From Salisaeta longa DSM 21114 (GTDB lineage Bacteria > Bacteroidota > Rhodothermia > Rhodothermales > Salinibacteraceae), in contig NZ_ATTH01000001.1 in the NCBI RefSeq assembly GCF_000419585.1, positions 642,005 to 706,004 on the forward strand: a stretch of 64,000 nt of DNA, written 5' to 3'. The first letter of the stretch is position 1. Each line of letters begins with the position of its first letter. Shown one piece after another: positions 10,701 through 20,034 of the stretch. The translations under genes were made by a program, and so were the position numbers. Below the pieces are notes generated by a model that made no database searches, was not told where the DNA came from, and was given only the letters and a program-made list of their open reading frames with translations.

Positions 10701-10853
10701 GCACGCCCTTCAGGGGCCACCACGTAAGGCTGTGATGGTGCCGTGGAAGCAGGCACCACGCGATTGCGCGCCGGGGGATGCATTCTTGATGACTCGTTTG
10801 TACGTTATCCCCCGATGTGCTCTGGTTCTGCCCGTCAGATTCTGCGATCTTCC

Positions 10854-12413
10854 ATGCGTTTGCCCTCACTTTCTCCCCTCGGTGTGCTCGCTGCGCTTGT
10901 TGTGCTCCTGGCCGCGCCTGCAGCCGCACAGCGCATCACGTACCGGCCCACGTACGTGGAGCCGCAGCGCCCGCAGTACCACTTCACGCCGGCCATCAAC
11001 TGGATGAATGACCCGAACGGGCTTGTGTACTACAACGGGGAATACCATCTTTTCTACCAGTACAATCCGTACGGCATCCAGTGGGGACACATGAGCTGGG
11101 GCCACGCCGTGAGTACGGATCTGGTGCATTGGACGCACCTGCCGGTGGCCATCCCCGAGCAGAACGGCGTCATGGCGTTTAGCGGAAGTGCGGTGGTGGA
11201 TCATCAAAACACGAGCGGATTCGGCACAACAGAACATCCGCCGATGGTGGCCATCTACACCGGCCATCAGCCCACGAAGCAGGCGCAGTACCTGGCCTAC
11301 AGCACCGACCGCGGCCGCACGTGGACGACCTACGAAGGCAACCCGGTGCTCGACATCGGGCGAAAGAATTTCCGTGATCCCAACGTCTTCTGGTATGCGC
11401 CCGAGCAGAAGTGGGTCATGCTTGTGGCGCTGCCGACGGAGTACAAGGTGCAGTTCTACGAATCGAAGAATTTGAAGGACTGGACCCTCATGAGCACCTT
11501 CGGGCCGCAGGGCGGCACGGGGGGCATCTGGGAATGCCCGGATCTCTTTCGGCTGCCGGTGGAAGGAACCAACGAAACGCGGTGGGTGCTGGAGGTAGAC
11601 ATGAATCCCGGCGCGCTGCACGGCGGCTCGGGCGGGCAGTACTTTGTGGGTTCGTTTGATGGCACGACGTTCACGCGGCTGCCCACGGCCGACACGAGCA
11701 CCGTCAACTGGGTCGACTATGGGAAGGATTTTTACGCGGCCATCGACTGGGCCAACCTGCCGGATGCGCAAAACCGGCACGTGTGGATCGGCTGGATGAA
11801 CAATTGGCAGTACGGCGAGCAGATTCCCACGCACCCGTGGCGCAGCGCGCAGAGCATCCCGCGGCGGCTCGCGCTGCGTCGCACCGATGACGGCTTTCGG
11901 CTCGTGCAGTATCCGGTGCAGGAGCTGCAGCAGCTGCGCGACATCCACCGGCACCTCACCGACCTTCCGGTGCCCGCGGGCACGCACAGCCTGCGCGATC
12001 ACGGCATCAGCGGGCGTGCGCTCGAAATTGTAGCAACCATCGACGTAGGCACGGCCGAAGAGGTGGGGCTGAAGGTGCGCCGCGGCGGCACCGAAGAGAC
12101 CCTGGTGGGCGTGGATGTGCGCGGCGAGCAGGTGTTTGTGGATCGGTCGCGCTCGGGCGTCACCGACTTCAGCGCGCACTTTGCCGGCCGCCACGAGGGA
12201 CCGCTGCCCATCACCGACGGCCGCGTCACCCTGCGCGTGTTCGTGGACTGGTCATCGGTAGAGGTGTTTGCCGACGAGGGCTACACCGTCATCACCGATC
12301 GCATCTTTCCGCAACCGCAACACCAGGGCGTGGCCGTGTACGCCGAGGGCGGCGACGCGCGCATCGTGTCAATGGATGTGTGGACGCTACGTTCGGCCTG
12401 GGCTGTTCGCTGA
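10854..12413 (+). CDS. Secreted levanase/inulinase-type fructan hydrolase (GH32)
   Basis: Glycoside hydrolase family 32 enzyme releasing fructose from fructan or sucrose-type substrates. The ATG at 10854 gives a signal peptide ending LLAAPAAAQ. All three GH32 catalytic signatures are present: NWMNDPNG (nucleophile Asp about 53), FRDPN (about 173-177) and WECPD (acid/base Glu about 227). The C-terminal beta-sandwich includes LRVFVDWSSVEVFADEG. The length of 519 residues fits exo-acting levanases. The fructokinase starts 19 bp after its stop and a sugar porter follows, so the three genes form a fructan operon. Whether levan, inulin or sucrose is preferred cannot be told. Confidence 0.93.
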   Translation: MRLPSLSPLGVLAALVVLLAAPAAAQRITYRPTYVEPQRPQYHFTPAINWMNDPNGLVYYNGEYHLFYQYNPYGIQWGHMSWGHAVSTDLVHWTHLPVAIPEQNGVMAFSGSAVVDHQNTSGFGTTEHPPMVAIYTGHQPTKQAQYLAYSTDRGRTWTTYEGNPVLDIGRKNFRDPNVFWYAPEQKWVMLVALPTEYKVQFYESKNLKDWTLMSTFGPQGGTGGIWECPDLFRLPVEGTNETRWVLEVDMNPGALHGGSGGQYFVGSFDGTTFTRLPTADTSTVNWVDYGKDFYAAIDWANLPDAQNRHVWIGWMNNWQYGEQIPTHPWRSAQSIPRRLALRRTDDGFRLVQYPVQELQQLRDIHRHLTDLPVPAGTHSLRDHGISGRALEIVATIDVGTAEEVGLKVRRGGTEETLVGVDVRGEQVFVDRSRSGVTDFSAHFAGRHEGPLPITDGRVTLRVFVDWSSVEVFADEGYTVITDRIFPQPQHQGVAVYAEGGDARIVSMDVWTLRSAWAVR

Positions 12414-12432
12414 CAATCGGTTCAACAAGACC

Positions 12433-13347
12433 ATGGCTATGTCAACGTCTGTGCTGTGCGTAGGGGAACTGTTGTGGGACGCGCTGCCGCGCGGCCTCTT
12501 TCTGGGCGGCGCGCCCTTCAACGTCGCGTGTCATGTGCATCAGCTGGGAACGAGCGCGCGCATCGCAAGCCGCGTGGGCGACGACGTGCTGGGGCACGAG
12601 GCGCTGCGGCGTGTGCGTGCGCGGGGGATGTCCGATGACTGCGTGCAGGTGGACGCCGCGCATCCCACCGGGTTTGTGGAGGTGGCGCTCGATGGCGGCG
12701 GCACGCCCGCGTACACGATCCGGGCCCCGGCGGCGTGGGACGTTATCGCGTCGTCGGAAGCGCTTACCGCTGCGGCGCGCGACGCCTCGGCGCTGGTGTT
12801 TGGGAGCCTGGCGCAACGCCACGACACCTCGCGGGCGACGATACGGGGGCTGTGGGCTACGGGCGCCCCGCTGGTGTTCGATGTGAACCTGCGCCCGCCG
12901 CACGTGGAGCGCGCGCACATCGAGGCGTCGTTGCACGCGGCAGCCATCGCCAAGATGAACGACGAGGAGCTCGCCCAGATGCAGGCGTGGTTCGGACTGC
13001 CGTCGGGCGACCGCGCGGCCATGCAGGCCCTCGCCGACCGCTTCCACCTGTCGATGGTATGCGTCACGCGGGGCGCGCACGGGGCGATGCTGTGGCACGA
13101 GGGCCGGTGGACGACGCATCCGGGGTATCGGGTGTCCGTCGCCGATACCGTAGGCGCGGGCGACGCTTTTCTGGCGGGCCTGCTCGTGGCGTACCTGCAC
13201 GACCGCTCCGATGCCGATCTGCTCGACCACGCGGCGCGCCTGGGGGCCTACGTGGCCTCGCAGCAAGGCGCCACGCCCCCGTACGACGGGTTTGCATCGC
13301 TGCCGGCGCTCACGCGCAACCCCGCGCCTGACGAATCGGCCGTTTAA
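12433..13347 (+). CDS. PfkB-family fructokinase
   Basis: ATP-dependent sugar kinase, most likely phosphorylating fructose released by the upstream levanase. The 304-residue chain begins VLCVGELLWDALP and has the PfkB N-terminal glycine motif FLGGAPFNVACHVHQLG. The C-terminal signature DTVGAGDAFLAGLLVAYL contains the catalytic Asp and the anion hole. The segment GELLWDALPRGLFLGGAPFN is typical of fructokinases rather than ribokinases. Start ATG at 12433. It lies between the levanase and the MFS porter. Confidence 0.9.
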   Translation: MAMSTSVLCVGELLWDALPRGLFLGGAPFNVACHVHQLGTSARIASRVGDDVLGHEALRRVRARGMSDDCVQVDAAHPTGFVEVALDGGGTPAYTIRAPAAWDVIASSEALTAAARDASALVFGSLAQRHDTSRATIRGLWATGAPLVFDVNLRPPHVERAHIEASLHAAAIAKMNDEELAQMQAWFGLPSGDRAAMQALADRFHLSMVCVTRGAHGAMLWHEGRWTTHPGYRVSVADTVGAGDAFLAGLLVAYLHDRSDADLLDHAARLGAYVASQQGATPPYDGFASLPALTRNPAPDESAV

Positions 13348-13396
13348 CGCACCGTTTGCCTCCGCTCCATCGCGCTCCTTGTCTTTCTGCCTCGCC

Positions 13397-14779
13397 ATGA
13401 AAAACTACGGTTCCGTCCTGCTCAGCACCATCGTGGCCTCGCTGGCCGGTTTTCTTTTCGGATTTGACACCATCGTGATCTCCGGGGCCGACCGGCCAAT
13501 CCAGCTGCTGTGGCAAACCAGCGACCTGTTCCACGGCATCTTTATCATGTCGATGGCGCTGTGGGGCACCGTTATTGGCGCGCTGCTGGGCGGCTGGCCG
13601 TGCGACTGGTACGGGCGGCGGCGCACCCTCTTCTGGATCGGCGTGCTGTATCTGGCTTCGGCGCTCGGCTCGGCGCTCGCGCCCGGGCCGTACCTGTTCT
13701 CGGCCGCGCGGTTCATCGGCGGGCTGGGCGTGGGGGCCTCGTCCGTCGCGGTGCCCATCTACATCTCGGAGATCACGCCGGCGCGCAACCGCGGCAAGCT
13801 CGTGGCGCTCTATCAGTTCAACATCGTCTTTGGCATCCTCGTCGCGTACTTCTCCAACTACCTGATCGGCGAAGCCTTTGGGGCCAATGCATGGCGCTGG
13901 ATGCTGGGGGCCGAGGCGCTACCGGCGGCCGTTTACGTTACGTTTGTGCTGGGCGTGCCCGAGAGTCCGCGTTGGCTGCTCCTGCGGAAGGGCGACGAAG
14001 CCACCGCGCGCACCCTGCTGAAGCAGCTCAACCCGTCGCACGACGTGGAGCAGATGGTTGCGTCCATTCGCGCGTCCGTATCGAAGCACGTGCCGCTGCG
14101 CGAGTTTTTCTCCGGCACCTTTCGCGTGCCCATTACGCTGGCCGTGCTGGTGGCCTTCTTCAACCAGATGTCGGGCATCAACTTCGTGTTGTACTACGCG
14201 CCGCGCATCTTTGCACAGGCCGGCATTGCCGCGGGCGACGTGTTGAGCGCCTCCATCCCGATTGGAGTGGTCAACCTCGTGTTTACGCTGTTGGGCATGT
14301 ACCTCATCGACCGCGCCGGGCGCACGCGCCTCATGTACATCGGCTCGGTGGGCTACATCGCGTCGCTGAGCGGCGTGGCGTGGGCGTTTGCCACGGGCGC
14401 CGAGGGGGCGGTGGTGGTAGCGTTTGTGTGCGCGTTTATCGCGGCCCACGCGGTGGGGCAGGGCGCCGTCATCTGGGTGTTCATCTCGGAAATTTTCCCG
14501 AACGCCGTGCGCGACTACGGCATGTCGCTGGGGTCGGGGACGCACTGGGTGTGCGCGGCAATCATCACGCTCGTCACGCCAACGGTGCTGGGCGCCTTCT
14601 CCGGCGCACAAATCTTTGCCTTCTTTGCTGGCATGATGGTGCTGCAACTGGCGTTTGTGTGGGCGCTCATGCCCGAAACGAAGGGCCGCACGCTCGAAGA
14701 ACTGGAGGACGACTTGGGCCTCTCGGTGGAAGCGGTGGAGGAGCTTGCCGAGACGTCCGAGCCGCCGGCGGCCTCCTGA
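13397..14779 (+). CDS. MFS sugar porter, probable fructose importer
   Basis: A 460-residue, twelve-helix major facilitator of the sugar porter family, inner membrane, probably proton-coupled. The N-terminal half shows [14 protein letters not shown] and [10 protein letters not shown] (loop 2-3 GRR motif). The second half shows [13 protein letters not shown] and the C-terminal family signature [12 protein letters not shown]. The ATG at 13397 begins [20 protein letters not shown] at the first helix. It lies 49 bp after the fructokinase, so fructose is the best-supported substrate by context. Confidence 0.9.
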   Translation: MKNYGSVLLSTIVASLAGFLFGFDTIVISGADRPIQLLWQTSDLFHGIFIMSMALWGTVIGALLGGWPCDWYGRRRTLFWIGVLYLASALGSALAPGPYLFSAARFIGGLGVGASSVAVPIYISEITPARNRGKLVALYQFNIVFGILVAYFSNYLIGEAFGANAWRWMLGAEALPAAVYVTFVLGVPESPRWLLLRKGDEATARTLLKQLNPSHDVEQMVASIRASVSKHVPLREFFSGTFRVPITLAVLVAFFNQMSGINFVLYYAPRIFAQAGIAAGDVLSASIPIGVVNLVFTLLGMYLIDRAGRTRLMYIGSVGYIASLSGVAWAFATGAEGAVVVAFVCAFIAAHAVGQGAVIWVFISEIFPNAVRDYGMSLGSGTHWVCAAIITLVTPTVLGAFSGAQIFAFFAGMMVLQLAFVWALMPETKGRTLEELEDDLGLSVEAVEELAETSEPPAAS

Positions 14780-14842
14780 GCGGCTCGCGCGCTGCGCTCT
14801 ACAGTCTTTCCACGCAACTACGCGGGGGCGCTGTGCATTTGT

Positions 14843-14858
14843 TTGGAAGCGCTTTGCC
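14843..14858. promoter_or_regulatory. Cre-like palindrome in the icmF leader
   Basis: TTGGAAGCGCTTTGCC lies about 35 bp before the icmF ATG in the 112-bp gap after the sugar porter. It shares the core TGGAAGCGCTTT with the glpK promoter site at 698. At this position it could act as an operator or roadblock. The regulator is not in the window. Confidence 0.5.
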
Positions 14859-14891
14859 TCCATCGCTTTCCCCAACTGCTTCTCCCTGCCC

Positions 14892-17800
14892 ATGGATACG
14901 TCGCCCTACACCCCCGACCATCCGGTGCGCTTCGTGACGGCTACCAGCCTGTTCGACGGCCACGATGCGGCCATCAACATCATGCGCCGCATCTTGCAGG
15001 CCACCGGGGTTGAGGTCATTCACCTGGGACACAACCGCGCGGTGCAAGAAATTGTGGACACGGCGATTCAGGAAGACGCGCAGGGCATTGCCGTGTCGAG
15101 CTACCAGGGCGGGCACATGGAGTACTTCACGTACATGTACGACCTGCTTCAGGAGCGCGACGCCGGCCACATTCAGATTTTTGGTGGCGGGGGCGGCGTG
15201 ATTGTGCCCGAGGAGATTGAGGAACTGGAGGCGTACGGCATCGCCAAAATCTTCTCGCCCGAAGACGGCATGGCGATGGGCCTGCAGGGCATGATTAACG
15301 CCATGGTGGAGGCGTGCGACTATCCGATCATCGAGAAGGGCTTTGCGCCCGATGCGTACGCGGGCCGCGATGCCCGCCGCATCGCCCGCCTGCTCTCGCG
15401 CCTTGAGCTGGCCCACGGGGCCGGCGAGGCGGTGCAGACCAAAGTGGCCGCGGGCGGCGAGGCCGAATCGGCGACCGGGGGCGACGGACTGCCAGAAGCC
15501 GCCGCCGTGGAGACCTCGGCGTCCGACCGGGCGACGGCTCCGGTCCTGGGCATCACCGGCACCGGCGGCGCGGGCAAGTCGACCCTTACCGACGAGCTCG
15601 TGCGGCACTTCCTGAACGACTTTGACGACCTGGAGCTTGCGATCCTGTCGGTGGACCCGACGCGGCGCCGCACGGGGGGCGCGCTCCTCGGCGACCGCAT
15701 CCGCATGAACGCGATCTACGGCGACGGCGCGGCCGACCGGGTGTACATGCGCTCGTTTGCCACGCGGCAGGCCCACCGCTCCACCAGCGAGGCCCTCAAG
15801 GAAGCCATTGGCGTGTGCCAGGCCGCGGGCTTCGATCTTATCCTCCTGGAGACCGCGGGCATCGGGCAGAGCGACACCGAGATTGTGGACCTCACCGACG
15901 CGTCGCTCTACGTGATGACGCACGACTTTGGCGCGCCGACGCAGCTCGAAAAGATCGGCATGCTCGACCTGGCCGACTTCGTGGCGCTCAACAAGTTCGA
16001 GAAGCGCGGCAGCCAAGACGCCCTGCGCGACGTGCGCAAGCAGGTGCAGCGCAACCGCCTGCGGTTCGACGAAGACCCAGCGGACATGCCCGTGTACCCA
16101 ACGATGGCCTCGCACTTTGGCGATCCGGGCGTCACGCGGCTCTACCAGGCGCTGCTCGAACATTTCAACGAGGCGTTCGACTTCGACCGCCGCTCGACGC
16201 TCTACGCCGACACGATCCCTGAGCCCGATCCGGCCGAGGTCGCCATCATCCCGCCCGATCGGCAGCGCTACCTGGGCGAAATTGTGGAAGCGTGCCAGGA
16301 CTACCGCGCATGGGCCGAGCAGCAAGTGACCTATGCCCGCAAATGGGGCGAGGCCAAGGGCGCCCGCGCGCAGGTTGACGACTGGGCCCCCGAAGACCGC
16401 GAGCACCTTGGCGCGCGCCTCGATGCGATGGTCGACCACTGGTGGGCCAAGCTCGACGCCCGCTGCCAAACAATCCTCTCGGAGTGGGACCAGCTGGCGG
16501 CGGACTATCAGCAGGACGAGTTTACCTACACCGTGCGCGGCCGCGACATCACCGTGCCGTTGTACAAAGAGAGCCTTAGCGGCACCAAAATTCCGCGCGT
16601 GGCGTTGCCCACCACCGAAGATCCCGGCGAGCGGTTGGCGTTTGCGTTGCTGGAGAATCTGCCGGGCTACTATCCGTTTACGGCCGGGGTGTATCCGTTT
16701 AAGCGCACCGGCGAAGATCCCACCCGCATGTTTGCCGGCGAGGGCTCGCCCGAGCGCACCAACCGGCGGTTTCACCTCGTCAGCGAAGGCACGCCCGCCA
16801 ACCGCCTCTCCACCGCCTTCGACAGCGTCACGCTCTACGGCTTCGACCCCGACGAGCGGCCCGACATCTACGGGAAGGTGGGCAACGCGGGCGTCTCGGT
16901 ATGCACGCTCGACGACATGAAGAAGCTCTACTCGGGCTTCGACCTGGCCGACCGCAAGACCAGCGTGTCGATGACCATCAACGGCCCGGCGCCGATGATT
17001 CTGGCGATGTTTCTGCAAACCGCCATCGACCAGCAGGTAGAGAAGCACCTGAAGGACGAAGGCCGCTGGGACGACGTGGATCGGCTCATTGACGAGAAGC
17101 TGGGCGACGAGCGGCCTTCCTACGTGCCGTACGGGCCCAACGGCCGCGAAGACGACCTGCCGCCCACGCACGACGGCAGCGGCCTGGGCCTGCTGGGCTG
17201 CACCGGCGCTGAGCTTGTAGAATGGGGCGCGCTGGACGCCGACACGTACGCGCGTATCCGCGACGAGACGCTGCATGTGGTACGCGGCACCGTGCAAGCC
17301 GACATCCTGAAGGAGGATCAGGCACAGAACACCTGCATCTTCTCAACGGATTTTGCACTGCGGATGATGGGCGACATCCAGCAGTCGTTCATCGACCACG
17401 ACGTGCGCAACTTCTACTCGGTGTCCATCTCCGGGTATCACATCGCCGAGGCCGGAGCAAACCCCATCACGCAGCTTGCCTTTACGCTGGCCAACGGCTT
17501 CACGTACGTGGAGTACTACTTGAGCCGGGGCATGGACATCGACGACTTTGCGCCGAACCTGTCGTTCTTCTTCTCGAACGGCATGGACCCCGAGTACAGC
17601 GTGATTGGGCGCGTGGCGCGGCGCATTTGGGCGGTGGCCATGCGCGAGAAGTACGGCGCCAACGAGCGGAGTCAGAAGCTCAAGTACCACATCCAGACCT
17701 CGGGCCGCAGCCTGCACGCGAAGGAGATCCAGTTCAACGACATTCGCACGACGCTGCAGGCGCTCTACGCGATTTATGACAACTGCAACAGCCTGCACAC

Positions 17801-18389
17801 CAACGCCTACGACGAGGCCATTACCACGCCCACGGAGGAGAGTGTGCGGCGGGCCATTGCCATCCAGATGATCATCAACAAGGAGCTGGGCACCACGATG
17901 AACGAGAATCCGCTGCAGGGCTCGTTTATCTTTGAGGAGCTCACGGACCTGGTGGAGGAGGCCGTGCTGCACGAATTTCAGCGCATCAACGAGCGGGGCG
18001 GCGTGCTGGGCGCCATGGAAAGCATGTACCAGCGCGGCAAGATCCAGCAGGAGTCGATGCACTACGAGGAGAAAAAGCACTCCGGCGAGCGGCCCATCAT
18101 TGGCGTGAACACGTTCACGCGCGACGAAGACAGCGAGCAGCCCGAGGACGAGCAGGTCGACCTTATGCGCTCCTCCGACGACGAGAAGCAGCATCAGCTG
18201 CGCAGCCTGCGGGCGTTTCAGCAGCGGTATGAAGACAAGGCCGCCGACGCCCTCGATGCGCTCCGTAGCACCGCGCGCGCCGGGGGGAATACCTTCGACG
18301 TGCTCATGGACGCCGTGAAGTACTGCTCGCTCGGGCAAATCACCGACGCGTTTTTCGAGGTGGGCGGCCGGTATCGGCGGAATATGTAA
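14892..18389 (+). CDS. icmF: Fused isobutyryl-CoA mutase with G-protein chaperone
   Basis: Adenosylcobalamin-dependent acyl-CoA mutase of the IcmF type, interconverting isobutyryl-CoA and n-butyryl-CoA or close relatives. The 1165 residues read B12-binding domain first ([11 protein letters not shown], His about 24, then [14 protein letters not shown]). A MeaB-like GTPase chaperone follows with Walker [17 protein letters not shown] at about 221-236. The catalytic mutase barrel comes last ([39 protein letters not shown]) and ends VGGRYRRNM. This domain order is specific to IcmF and differs from methylmalonyl-CoA mutase, whose B12 domain is C-terminal. Start ATG 14892. It is often annotated simply as methylmalonyl-CoA mutase family. 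Its 3' end is duplicated at 19154-19249. Confidence 0.92.
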   Translation: MDTSPYTPDHPVRFVTATSLFDGHDAAINIMRRILQATGVEVIHLGHNRAVQEIVDTAIQEDAQGIAVSSYQGGHMEYFTYMYDLLQERDAGHIQIFGGGGGVIVPEEIEELEAYGIAKIFSPEDGMAMGLQGMINAMVEACDYPIIEKGFAPDAYAGRDARRIARLLSRLELAHGAGEAVQTKVAAGGEAESATGGDGLPEAAAVETSASDRATAPVLGITGTGGAGKSTLTDELVRHFLNDFDDLELAILSVDPTRRRTGGALLGDRIRMNAIYGDGAADRVYMRSFATRQAHRSTSEALKEAIGVCQAAGFDLILLETAGIGQSDTEIVDLTDASLYVMTHDFGAPTQLEKIGMLDLADFVALNKFEKRGSQDALRDVRKQVQRNRLRFDEDPADMPVYPTMASHFGDPGVTRLYQALLEHFNEAFDFDRRSTLYADTIPEPDPAEVAIIPPDRQRYLGEIVEACQDYRAWAEQQVTYARKWGEAKGARAQVDDWAPEDREHLGARLDAMVDHWWAKLDARCQTILSEWDQLAADYQQDEFTYTVRGRDITVPLYKESLSGTKIPRVALPTTEDPGERLAFALLENLPGYYPFTAGVYPFKRTGEDPTRMFAGEGSPERTNRRFHLVSEGTPANRLSTAFDSVTLYGFDPDERPDIYGKVGNAGVSVCTLDDMKKLYSGFDLADRKTSVSMTINGPAPMILAMFLQTAIDQQVEKHLKDEGRWDDVDRLIDEKLGDERPSYVPYGPNGREDDLPPTHDGSGLGLLGCTGAELVEWGALDADTYARIRDETLHVVRGTVQADILKEDQAQNTCIFSTDFALRMMGDIQQSFIDHDVRNFYSVSISGYHIAEAGANPITQLAFTLANGFTYVEYYLSRGMDIDDFAPNLSFFFSNGMDPEYSVIGRVARRIWAVAMREKYGANERSQKLKYHIQTSGRSLHAKEIQFNDIRTTLQALYAIYDNCNSLHTNAYDEAITTPTEESVRRAIAIQMIINKELGTTMNENPLQGSFIFEELTDLVEEAVLHEFQRINERGGVLGAMESMYQRGKIQQESMHYEEKKHSGERPIIGVNTFTRDEDSEQPEDEQVDLMRSSDDEKQHQLRSLRAFQQRYEDKAADALDALRSTARAGGNTFDVLMDAVKYCSLGQITDAFFEVGGRYRRNM

Positions 18390-18427
18390 TGTCGTGTGAG
18401 GATGTGAGATTGTGAGGGGCACCTGGC

Positions 18428-18898
18428 GTGAATCCTGTAGGCGATATGCCGTATGTTGAAAGCAGCCCCGTGCCGCAGATCGTCATCGATACGAATGTGC
18501 TCGTGTCTGGCCTTCGGTCGAGCCAAGGCTGGTCCCACCGCCTGTTGCAGCGGGTGGGTACCGGCCGTTTCGACATCAACCTTTCGGTGCCCCTCGTCCT
18601 TGAATATGAAGCCGTTTTGCTCGATATGGAGCCGGACCTGCCGGTTGACGAAGAGGTCATCCAGGCCGTGATTGACTTTCACTGCCGTGTGGCACGCAAG
18701 CATCGCATATTTTACCTGTGGCGACCGCGGCTGAAAGATCCGGACGACGGGATGGTGTTCGAGTTGGCCGTCCGCGCGAATTGCGATGTAATCGTCACAT
18801 TCAACCAAAGCGACTTTGTCGGCGTAGAAGAATTCGGCATAGAGGTACGCACGCCGGGAGAATTTCTGAAACAAATTGGAGCCGGTCCGGGGGTTTAG
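18428..18898 (+). CDS. PIN-domain toxin (putative toxin-antitoxin toxin)
   Basis: A 156-residue PIN-domain ribonuclease-like protein of the putative toxin-antitoxin PIN family (COG1569-like). Acidic-site motifs seen are IVIDTNVLVSGL near the N-terminus, SVPLVLEYEAVL, and KDPDDGMVFELAV with ANCDVIVTFNQSDF near the C-terminus. An alternative ATG lies at 18446. It precedes its antitoxin by 2 bp, the reverse of the usual antitoxin-first order. It starts 38 bp after icmF, and the pair is bracketed by two versions of the icmF 3' end. RNA cleavage is inferred from the family. Confidence 0.8.
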   Translation: MNPVGDMPYVESSPVPQIVIDTNVLVSGLRSSQGWSHRLLQRVGTGRFDINLSVPLVLEYEAVLLDMEPDLPVDEEVIQAVIDFHCRVARKHRIFYLWRPRLKDPDDGMVFELAVRANCDVIVTFNQSDFVGVEEFGIEVRTPGEFLKQIGAGPGV

Positions 18899-18900
18899 CC

Positions 18901-19140
18901 ATGAGCACGATCAATGTTACCCTTCCGAACTCGCTGGAGCGCCAACTGCGGGAGCTCGCCGAGCAAGAAGGCATTTCGGCCGATCAGTTCATCGCCACGG
19001 CGGTTGCCGAAAAGATGTCGGCACTTATGACAGAGGAATACCTTGAACGACGAGGGCGTCGTGGCAGCCGGGAGAAGTACGAGGCGGCGCTGTCGCGCGT
19101 CCCGGATATCGAGCCGGACGAGCGGGATCGTATCGAGTAG
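18901..19140 (+). CDS. Ribbon-helix-helix-type antitoxin
   Basis: A 79-residue antitoxin candidate, two bases after the PIN toxin stop. The N-terminus INVTLPNSLERQLRELAEQE followed by GISADQFIATAVAEKMSAL is a ribbon-helix-helix DNA-binding fold. The C-terminal stretch with RRGSREKYEAALSRVPDIEP would contact the toxin. Start ATG 18901 is certain from the compact layout. As usual for such pairs it probably represses its own operon, but no operator was identified. Confidence 0.78.
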   Translation: MSTINVTLPNSLERQLRELAEQEGISADQFIATAVAEKMSALMTEEYLERRGRRGSREKYEAALSRVPDIEPDERDRIE

Positions 19141-19153
19141 GTGTTCCCCGAGC

Positions 19154-19249
19154 GTCCTTGCGCTGATGACAGCCGTGAAGGGGTGTTCGCTCGTCCCGAT
19201 CACGCACGCCTTCTTCAACGTCGGCGGCCGGTACCGGCGGAATATGTAG
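19154..19249 (+). pseudogene. Diverged extra copy of the icmF 3' end
   Basis: Read in frame this encodes VLALMTAVKGCSLVPITHAF and then [11 protein letters not shown] followed by a stop. The true icmF terminus reads [18 protein letters not shown] and then [11 protein letters not shown]. Aligning 19161-19249 with 18301-18389 without gaps gives 67 of 89 identical bases by my count, and both copies end at a stop codon. The copy has no start and no upstream mutase sequence. It therefore looks like a donor gene's 3' end left beside the toxin-antitoxin segment. Confidence 0.8.
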
Positions 19250-19296
19250 GGGCGTAAAATATAATCCGTAGAGGAACGGGTATGTGGGGGCTTTCT

Positions 19297-19318
19297 GTAA
19301 GTGTTATACATCGCTTAC
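19297..19318. promoter_or_regulatory. Inverted repeat before the RHH-VapC pair
   Basis: GTAAG (19297-19301) and CTTAC (19314-19318) flank TGTTATACATCG, which contains a possible -10 box TATACA. It lies 22 bp before the antitoxin ATG, where an autoregulatory operator is expected. The arms are short, so this is tentative. Confidence 0.35.
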
Positions 19319-19340
19319 GTACATCACCTAGTGCGCACCC

Positions 19341-19619
19341 ATGATTCGCACACAGATTTATCTCATGGAAAAGGAGCGGGCGGCGCTGCAGCGGTTGGCG
19401 GCAGAGCGTGGTGCGTCGCAGAGTGCGCTAATACGCGAGGCGGTCGATCTGTATCTTGACGACCGTTCGCACGAAGAGCGATTAGCAAAGTTAAGAGCCG
19501 CTCGCGGGATGTGGAACGACCGCGCGAATGTCCACGCGACGTTTCGGGCCATTCGTGAGAGCATGGACCGTAATGTGCAGGGCCCGTCTGGCAAAGACCA
19601 TCCTGCTTCCGATGGCTGA
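19341..19619 (+). CDS. RHH (CopG-like) antitoxin of a VapBC-type pair
   Basis: A 92-residue ribbon-helix-helix protein. The N-terminal beta strand and helices read MIRTQIYLMEKERAALQRLA and then RGASQSALIREAVDLYL, a standard CopG/VapB fold. The rest is the toxin-binding tail. Its stop overlaps the start of the following VapC-like gene by 8 bp, the usual antitoxin-toxin coupling. Because that toxin is broken by an amber codon, the antitoxin is probably an orphan relic or now acts only as a DNA-binding protein. Confidence 0.8.
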   Translation: MIRTQIYLMEKERAALQRLAAERGASQSALIREAVDLYLDDRSHEERLAKLRAARGMWNDRANVHATFRAIRESMDRNVQGPSGKDHPASDG

Positions 19620-19995
19620 ACGCCCACTGTTCGATACCTCGGTTCTGGTCGATTATCTGCGGGGCAGAGACGATGCCATTCCATACATCGAGAGCCGTAC
19701 GGGCCCCCTGCTGCTACCGACGGTTGTCGTCGCGGAATTGTATGCGGGCGTACGAGACGGTAAGCGCGAAGCGTTGGCAACGACGCTCCGTGCTTTTGAC
19801 ATCTACCCCGTCACCGCGTCCATCGCGAAACGCGGCGGGCTGTTCAAGCGGGACTATTAGCCCTCGCACGGTACCGGGCTGGCCGATGCGCTCATTGCAG
19901 CCACCGCAGAGGTACACGGCGCGCATCTCGTAACCCTCAATGAGCGTTACGTCCCGATGCTGGAGGAAGTCACCGTCCCATATCGGGCGTTATAG
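19612..19995 (+). pseudogene. VapC-type PIN toxin interrupted by an in-frame amber codon
   Basis: The frame starts MAERPLFDTSVLVDYLRGRD with the first PIN aspartates. It continues LLLPTVVVAELYAGVRDGKR and stops at TAG 19858-19860 just after LFKRDY. Reading on in the same frame gives PSHGTGLADALIAATAEVHG and then AHLVTLNERYVPMLEE to a second stop at 19993-19995. This is exactly the missing PIN C-terminus with its catalytic aspartate. A single nonsense change therefore removes the last acidic residue. The residue normally at the stop is probably Gly or Trp. No frameshift is needed. Confidence 0.85.
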
Positions 19996-20034
19996 GGGAA
20001 GAAACGTGGAAATCAATGTCAGATTCCTTCGGCG

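Noticed and set aside
14799-17297. Very long reverse-strand open frame (about 830 codons) opposite icmF
   Set aside because: It mirrors icmF codon structure in a GC-rich genome, has no recognisable motifs, and the sense strand encodes a complete IcmF. Similar long reverse frames opposite alaS, pyrF, purH and the levanase were rejected for the same reason.
19858-19860. TAG as a recoded amino acid in the VapC-like gene
   Set aside because: No pyrrolysine machinery or recoding structure is visible and other genes here use TAG as a normal stop (for example glpR-like gene, icmF copy); a nonsense mutation is simpler.
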